Below are positions 59,720-64,000 of a stretch of DNA of 64,000 nt, one piece after another. Below the pieces are notes generated by a model, which saw nothing but the letters and a program-made list of their open reading frames with translations, made no database searches and was not told the origin of the DNA. This DNA is from Acidiphilium rubrum (GTDB lineage Bacteria > Pseudomonadota > Alphaproteobacteria > Acetobacterales > Acetobacteraceae), in NCBI RefSeq assembly GCF_900156265.1, contig NZ_FTNE01000009.1, forward strand, positions 62,001 through 126,000, read 5' to 3'. The stretch's first letter is position 1; every line of letters starts with the position of its first letter. The translations under genes and the position numbers were made by a program.

Positions 59720-60557
59720 GGCCGGCAGACACCCCGGCCCCGCCGACGATCAGGGCCGCGGCGGCGATGATAGACCCGCTCATCGGTGCGCGCCCGAGTG
59801 CGATCAGCAAACCGGTCGACAGCAGCGGCGCCGCGTAGGACAGGGTTCCCAGCAGGGCGAGATCGCCCTGTTTGGTGGCGAAGTCCCACAGGAAGAAAGC
59901 AAGCCCGACCGGTCCGAGCCCCAGCGCCAGCAGGGCGAGCGCCTGTCCGGCGGTTGGCATCACGGTCGGTTCGGTCATGCCGTGCACCACCAGCGCGAGT
60001 GCCGCGACCACGCCGCAAACCCCGGCGATCAGATCGCTCGGCACCGCGCTGATCCGCCGATTCGCAACCGAATACAGCGCCCAGACGAAAGCGGCCGCCA
60101 GGGCGCAGCCATAGCCGAGGGCGGAGCCATGCCCGCTCAGACCCTGCGCTCCGAGCAGGATCACCACCGTGCCGGCCAGTCCCATCAGGGCGCCGAGCAC
60201 GTGGCGCGCCCGCAGCACGCCACCGGGCAACAGGGCCGCGAACAACACGATCAGCAACGGCCATAAATAGGCGATCAGCCCGGCCTGCGCCGGCGGCGCG
60301 TGATCGAGCGCGCTGAAATACAGCGCATGATAGGCGAACAGTCCGGCGACGCCGATCGCCCAGGCCAGCGGCGCCTGGCGCAACCGCCGCAGCCTGCCGC
60401 GCAGCGCCAGCATCGCGATGCCTGCCAGAAACGCCACGAAAAAACTGAGCGCCAGGGTCTCGAATGGCGGAATGCCGCCCGTTGCCGCGGTCAATGCCGC
60501 AAGGGTGGACCAGAGCAAAATGGCACCACCGCCGCTCGCGGTGGCGCGCAGTTTCAC
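59637..60557 (-). CDS. EamA/DMT-superfamily transporter
   Basis: A 306-residue membrane protein with about ten helices and two EamA repeats: GGAILLWSTLAALTAATGG at the start and ALGYGCALAAAFVWALYSVANRR in the middle, each followed by the usual Gly-rich helices. It likely exports metabolites or amino acids. The start is GTG at 60557, overlapping the upstream gene's stop codon as GTGA; a longer open frame before it is shadow of that gene. Its C-terminal polar tail runs 83 bp into the opposite-strand GST gene. Confidence 0.85.
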   Translation of the reverse strand: MKLRATASGGGAILLWSTLAALTAATGGIPPFETLALSFFVAFLAGIAMLALRGRLRRLRQAPLAWAIGVAGLFAYHALYFSALDHAPPAQAGLIAYLWPLLIVLFAALLPGGVLRARHVLGALMGLAGTVVILLGAQGLSGHGSALGYGCALAAAFVWALYSVANRRISAVPSDLIAGVCGVVAALALVVHGMTEPTVMPTAGQALALLALGLGPVGLAFFLWDFATKQGDLALLGTLSYAAPLLSTGLLIALGRAPMSGSIIAAAALIVGGAGVSAGLTRKGKAHPSPTPADTPGGRGPQRGTH

Positions 60558-61525
60558 GCGCAGAGCGCCGCCTTCGCCGCGCGATAGTCCGCGACCAGTC
60601 GCGCCACCAGCGCCGCCGCCGGCACCACCGCATCGACCGCGCCGATCCCCTGGCCCGAACCCCAGATATCCTTCCACGCCTTGGCCTTGGCACCCTCGTG
60701 GAAATTCATCGCCGAGGCATCACTCTGCGGCAAATCATCCGGGTCGAGCCCGGCCGCGATGATGCTCGGCCTCAGGTAGTTGCCATGCACCCCGGTGAAC
60801 AGATTGGTGTAGACGATATCATCCGCCCCGCTTTCGACGATCGCCTGCTTATAGGCCGCCGATGCGTTGGCTTCCTCGGTCGCGATGAACGCCGAGCCGA
60901 TATAGCCGAAATCGGCCCCCATGGCTTCCGCGGCCAGCACGGCGCGGCCGGTCGCGATCGCACCCGAGAGCGCCAGCGGTCCATCGAACCAGGCGCGGAT
61001 TTCCTGCACCAGCGCGAACGGCGAAATCACGCCGGCGTGGCCACCTGCGCCCGCCGCCACGGCGATCAGCCCATCCGCCCCCTTCTCGATCGCTTTATGG
61101 GCGAAGCGGTTGTTGATGATATCGTGCAGCACCACGCCGCCGTAGGAATGCACCGCCGCATTCACCTCAGGCCGCGCGCCGAGCGAGGTGATCACCAACG
61201 GAACACGGTATTTCACGCAAAGTTCAAGATCATGTTCCAACCGCGCGTTCGACCGGTGCACGATCTGATTTACCGCGAACGGGGCGGACGGGCGCTCGGG
61301 ATGCGCCGCATCCCAAGCCGCCAACGCGTCGGTGATTTCGGCCAGCCACTCGTCGAGCTTGGCTTCCGGCCGGGCGTTCAGCGCGGGAAACGAGCCGACG
61401 ATGCCGGCGCAACATTGCGCGATCACCAGTTTCGGATTCGAGAGAATGAACAGCGGCGATCCGATCACCGGGACCGCCATGTTTTTGCGTAGCCGTGCCG
61501 CTATCGACCCTGATTTATGGTTCAT
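60554..61525 (-). CDS. Nitronate monooxygenase-like FMN enzyme
   Basis: A 323-residue 2-nitropropane dioxygenase/nitronate monooxygenase-type TIM barrel. Features are PVIGSPLFILSNPKLVIAQCCAGIVGSFPA, then VVLHDIINNRFAHKAIEKGADGLIAVAAGAGGHAG and LSGAIATGRAVLAAEAMGADFGYIGSAFIAT, which form the FMN phosphate site. It would oxidise alkyl nitronates such as propionate-3-nitronate; related proteins include trans-enoyl reductases, so the reaction is provisional. The start at 61525 has a weak ribosome site; an internal Met 15 codons later is possible. Confidence 0.85.
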   Translation of the reverse strand: MNHKSGSIAARLRKNMAVPVIGSPLFILSNPKLVIAQCCAGIVGSFPALNARPEAKLDEWLAEITDALAAWDAAHPERPSAPFAVNQIVHRSNARLEHDLELCVKYRVPLVITSLGARPEVNAAVHSYGGVVLHDIINNRFAHKAIEKGADGLIAVAAGAGGHAGVISPFALVQEIRAWFDGPLALSGAIATGRAVLAAEAMGADFGYIGSAFIATEEANASAAYKQAIVESGADDIVYTNLFTGVHGNYLRPSIIAAGLDPDDLPQSDASAMNFHEGAKAKAWKDIWGSGQGIGAVDAVVPAAALVARLVADYRAAKAALCA

Positions 61526-61589
61526 CCAGCGTTTGTGCCGGGCGTTACCCTATGCGTCAATTGGTCGCGAACATCCTACACGCCGTCTC

Positions 61590-62546
61590 TCAACTCGTCC
61601 CGAGCGCGACGCCGACCCCGAACACGATCGCCCCGCCCAGTGCAACCTGCAATGCCGCCTGCAACGGTGGTGCCTCCATATAGCGCGCCCTGATCCAGGA
61701 AATCACGCCCAGTTCCACCACCACCACCCCGAACGCGACCGCCATCGCGGTCCAGAAATTCGGGATCAGGAACGGCAGGGTATGGCCCAGACCACCAATA
61801 GTCGTCATGCCGCCGGTGATCGCACCCCGCAAAATCGGCGAGCCGCGGCCGGTCAGGCTGCCGTCATCGGACAAGGCCTCGGCAAACGCCATCGAAATTC
61901 CGGCACCCAACGAGGCCGCGATGCCGACAATGAACGCCTCATGCGGCTTATGGGTCGCGAACGCCGCGGCGAATACCGGCGCCAGCGTCGAGACCGAGCC
62001 ATCCATCAACCCGGCCAGGCCCGGCTGCACATAGCGCAGCACGAAATTCCGCTCGGCGGATTTATCCTCGGTCTGGCGTACCGGTTCGGGTACGTTTTCC
62101 TCGGTCAGTTTATCGGCGATATGCTCATGGGTCTGTTCCGCCTCCGCAAGGTCGCCGAGCAGCTTGCGGATCGTCACGTCCGACGTCCGGCTCGCCGCCA
62201 GGCGATAGAAATTCGCCGTCTCGGATTCCATGCTTTCCGCCAGCTTGCGCACATCCTTGATGCTGGGCTTGGGCATTTGCCAGACGGTCTTGCGATGCAG
62301 AAATCCCTTGACGTCCTGGCGCCGGATCAACGGAATATGATCGCCGAATTTTTCCTGGAACAGATCGATCAGCCGCCGCCGATGATCGCTCTCCTCGGCC
62401 GCCATCTCGAAAAACACCTTGGCCGAAGCCGGGAAATCCGCGTGCAGACCCTCCGCGATATCGGCGTAGATCCGACCATCCTCTTCCTCCGCCCCGATCG
62501 CCAGGGCCAGGATTTCACGTTCCGACAGTTCCGAAAAATTGCGCAT
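61590..62546 (-). CDS. mbfA: MbfA-type iron exporter (ferritin-like domain plus VIT1/CCC1 domain)
   Basis: A 318-residue protein fusing a ferritin-like domain to a VIT1 membrane domain. The N-part has the di-iron carboxylate/His motifs [10 protein letters not shown] (Glu20 region) and [12 protein letters not shown] (Glu51, His55) and a second pair [11 protein letters not shown] and [10 protein letters not shown]. The C-part begins [22 protein letters not shown] and has about five helices. MbfA in Agrobacterium and Bradyrhizobium exports iron and protects against iron and peroxide stress. A perfect 20-bp palindrome lies 60-79 bp upstream, suggesting a dedicated regulator. Confidence 0.9.
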   Translation of the reverse strand: MRNFSELSEREILALAIGAEEEDGRIYADIAEGLHADFPASAKVFFEMAAEESDHRRRLIDLFQEKFGDHIPLIRRQDVKGFLHRKTVWQMPKPSIKDVRKLAESMESETANFYRLAASRTSDVTIRKLLGDLAEAEQTHEHIADKLTEENVPEPVRQTEDKSAERNFVLRYVQPGLAGLMDGSVSTLAPVFAAAFATHKPHEAFIVGIAASLGAGISMAFAEALSDDGSLTGRGSPILRGAITGGMTTIGGLGHTLPFLIPNFWTAMAVAFGVVVVELGVISWIRARYMEAPPLQAALQVALGGAIVFGVGVALGTS

Positions 62547-62605
62547 AGCAGCAAAATGGCGCGCTGGTTTCGATTGGTCAAGGATTTGGTTTTACTTGAT
62601 ATTTA

Positions 62606-62625
62606 TTCGCAACTGCAGTTGCGAA
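62606..62625. promoter_or_regulatory. Perfect 20-bp palindrome upstream of mbfA
   Basis: TTCGCAACTG is followed immediately by its exact complement, 60-79 bp before the mbfA start, in the divergent gap with the sulfotransferase gene. The half-site element TTCGCA/TGCGAA also occurs in the Fur boxes of the window but in the opposite order, so the same protein need not bind. It is a strong operator candidate. Confidence 0.6.
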
Positions 62626-62742
62626 CGGCTCGCAGACGCCGCATCATTCAGGCAACGCCACGCGTCTGCAATCGTGCCGCGCCATCGTTCGCACTGCCGG
62701 AACCACCCTTGCACCCCACGCCAAACCCTGCATGATCCGGGT

Positions 62743-64000
62743 ATGAGCGCATCCGCAACCTCGCTTCGCCCGGGTTTCGATCCGACCCTGTGCACCTGCG
62801 GCTCAGGCCTGCGGGCGCTGCGCTGCTGTAAGCTCCAAGCCACGGCCCTGCCCGACCCGGTCAATCACGCCGCGTTCGACACCTTGATCGAGCAGGCCCG
62901 CACCGCCCGCACCGCCAACCGCAATCGCGAGGCCGAGCGCCACGTCCTGCAAATCCTCGATCTCGCGCCGCATCACCGCGAAGCACTGCGCCTCCTGTTC
63001 GAACTGCGCCGTGCCGAGGGCCGCATCGCCGCCGCCGAGGCGCTGATCGCGCGCATCGCCTCGATCCCGCCGGATGTCGCGGCCGCGCATGTCCAGCACG
63101 CGCAGATATTGATCAACCAGAGCCGCCACGCCGAAGCCGAAATCCCGGCCCGCCGCGCCGTCGCCCTGCTGCCGCGCGACGCCACCATCCACCACATGCT
63201 TGGTATCATCTTCACCGAAACCAACCGCCTGACCGCCGGCGAACGCCATTACCGCCTCGCGCTGGGCTACGCCGAACAGCGCGATGCCGCCCTGCTCGGC
63301 AACCTCGCCTGGAACCTCCGCCAGCAAGGGCGGCTCGATGAAGCCGCCGCGACCTACGATGCCACGCTCACGATCAAGCGCGACAATCCGCGCGGTCTCG
63401 CCGGCTACGCCCAGGTCGAGGCCGGCCGCTTCCGGCTTGATCAGGCCGAAGCCCTGCTCGCCGAAGCCACCACGCTCGCCCCGGCCGATCGCATGATCGC
63501 GGTGCTGAGCGCCCTGGTCCGCCTGCACCGTGACGATCCGGATGCAGCACTCGCCAAAATCGAAGCCACCGCCGCCGCCATCGCGCCGCAATCGCTGGTC
63601 GCCACCGAATTCGCCGCCAAGGGCATGGCGCTCGAACGGCTCGGGCGGTTCGACGAGGCCTGGAACGCCTATCAATCGGGCCGCGCCTTTCAGCGCGAGC
63701 GCGCCAACCGCCGGTTCGACCCGGCCCCGATCGCGGCCCGGCTCGCGACCGTCCGATCGACCTTTCTAGCCGATCGCCTGTCCGGCCTGCCCCGCCCCGG
63801 CCAGATCCCCGGCGGCGCAACGCCGATCTTTCTGCTCGGCGCGCCGCGCTCGGGCACGGGTCTGCTCGAACAATTGCTCAGCCAATGCCACGGCATCGAT
63901 CCGGCCGACACGCGCGCGCCACTGCCCGACCTCGCGCATCTGCTGCCCGCGCTGGTCAGCGGCCTCGGCGGAAGCGCGGAATCCTTCCCGGATGCCCTGA
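62743..64000 (+). CDS. SEC-C/TPR/sulfotransferase protein, N-terminal part (cut by window edge)
   Basis: An open frame from ATG 62743 reaches the window end without a stop codon (419 codons). Near the N-terminus CTCGSGLRALRCC (Cys17, 19, 28, 29) is a SEC-C-type zinc-binding motif. A TPR-like helical repeat region follows (about residues 50-320: GRIAAAEALIARIA, GRLDEAAATYDATLTIKRDNPRG, GRFDEAWNAYQSGRAF). From about residue 364 the 5'-phosphosulfate loop GAPRSGTGLLEQLLS starts a PAPS-dependent sulfotransferase domain. The acceptor is unknown; TPR-sulfotransferases may sulfate proteins or glycans. It is divergent from mbfA. Confidence 0.85.
   Translation, partial: MSASATSLRPGFDPTLCTCGSGLRALRCCKLQATALPDPVNHAAFDTLIEQARTARTANRNREAERHVLQILDLAPHHREALRLLFELRRAEGRIAAAEALIARIASIPPDVAAAHVQHAQILINQSRHAEAEIPARRAVALLPRDATIHHMLGIIFTETNRLTAGERHYRLALGYAEQRDAALLGNLAWNLRQQGRLDEAAATYDATLTIKRDNPRGLAGYAQVEAGRFRLDQAEALLAEATTLAPADRMIAVLSALVRLHRDDPDAALAKIEATAAAIAPQSLVATEFAAKGMALERLGRFDEAWNAYQSGRAFQRERANRRFDPAPIAARLATVRSTFLADRLSGLPRPGQIPGGATPIFLLGAPRSGTGLLEQLLSQCHGIDPADTRAPLPDLAHLLPALVSGLGGSAESFPDAL

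Noticed and set aside
61332-62735. A 467-codon plus-strand frame across nitronate monooxygenase and mbfA
   Set aside because: It crosses two real minus-strand genes and the mbfA promoter palindrome and shows no recognisable protein features.

Overview
The window looks like a chromosomal segment of a high-GC alphaproteobacterium. The family-level similarity of several proteins (phytoene-synthase-like fragment, Fe-SOD, PleD-type regulator, MbfA) is consistent with Rhodospirillales/Acetobacteraceae, for example Acidiphilium or Acidocella relatives. That placement is inference from memory of families, not a search. About 45 convincing protein genes, one tRNA gene and one clear pseudogene are visible. 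No CRISPR array, insertion sequence or prophage was seen.

Layout. 1-2406: housekeeping genes (partial squalene/phytoene synthase, sodB, yajC, a DUF815 ATPase). 2662-16263: a self-contained envelope import locus with a TonB-like protein, two tandem paralogous TonB-dependent receptors, a complete peptide-type ABC importer (binding protein, two permeases, one fused double ATPase) and ExbB/ExbD; a XerC-like recombinase overlaps exbD. 17237-28986: a two-armed sugar/sugar-acid catabolic cluster. Its minus arm holds a ribose-type ABC importer, a GlcG-like protein, an ACS-type MFS carrier and an SMP-30 lactonase. Its plus arm holds an RraA/HMG-aldolase-family protein, an IlvD/EDD dehydratase and a 2-hydroxyacid dehydrogenase, preceded by a 21-codon leader ORF. 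An SDR dehydrogenase flanks the cluster. Together they suit oxidation of an aldose to a lactone, hydrolysis, dehydration and cleavage.

29248-34804: an AT-rich island before a desaturase-like membrane protein, then a tightly coupled signalling operon (PleD-type diguanylate cyclase, FIST-domain sensor, histidine kinase) that resembles NosP/NahK nitric-oxide circuits. 35178-43016: an iron-acquisition block (OprB-type porin, EfeB, a secreted NHL-type protein, FbpABC) with two good Fur-box candidates. 43147-44377: a decayed alkA-type DNA glycosylase gene beside an intact ogt. 44374-49711: alpha-E and circularly permuted ATP-grasp genes divergent from a fused, degenerate ATP-grasp/alpha-E gene, then a PEP-CTERM protein.

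49961-64000: a small membrane protein, tRNA-Thr(GGT), a divergent gamma-glutamyltransferase-like lipoprotein with an aminotransferase, a coupled operon GT9-GT4-asnB-dihydroorotase, ygfZ-gst, an EamA transporter with a nitronate monooxygenase-like gene, an MbfA-type iron exporter behind a perfect 20-bp palindrome, and the start of a SEC-C/TPR/sulfotransferase gene cut by the window end. Gene overlaps of 1-11 bp (mostly ATGA) are very common, so most same-strand groups are probably operons.
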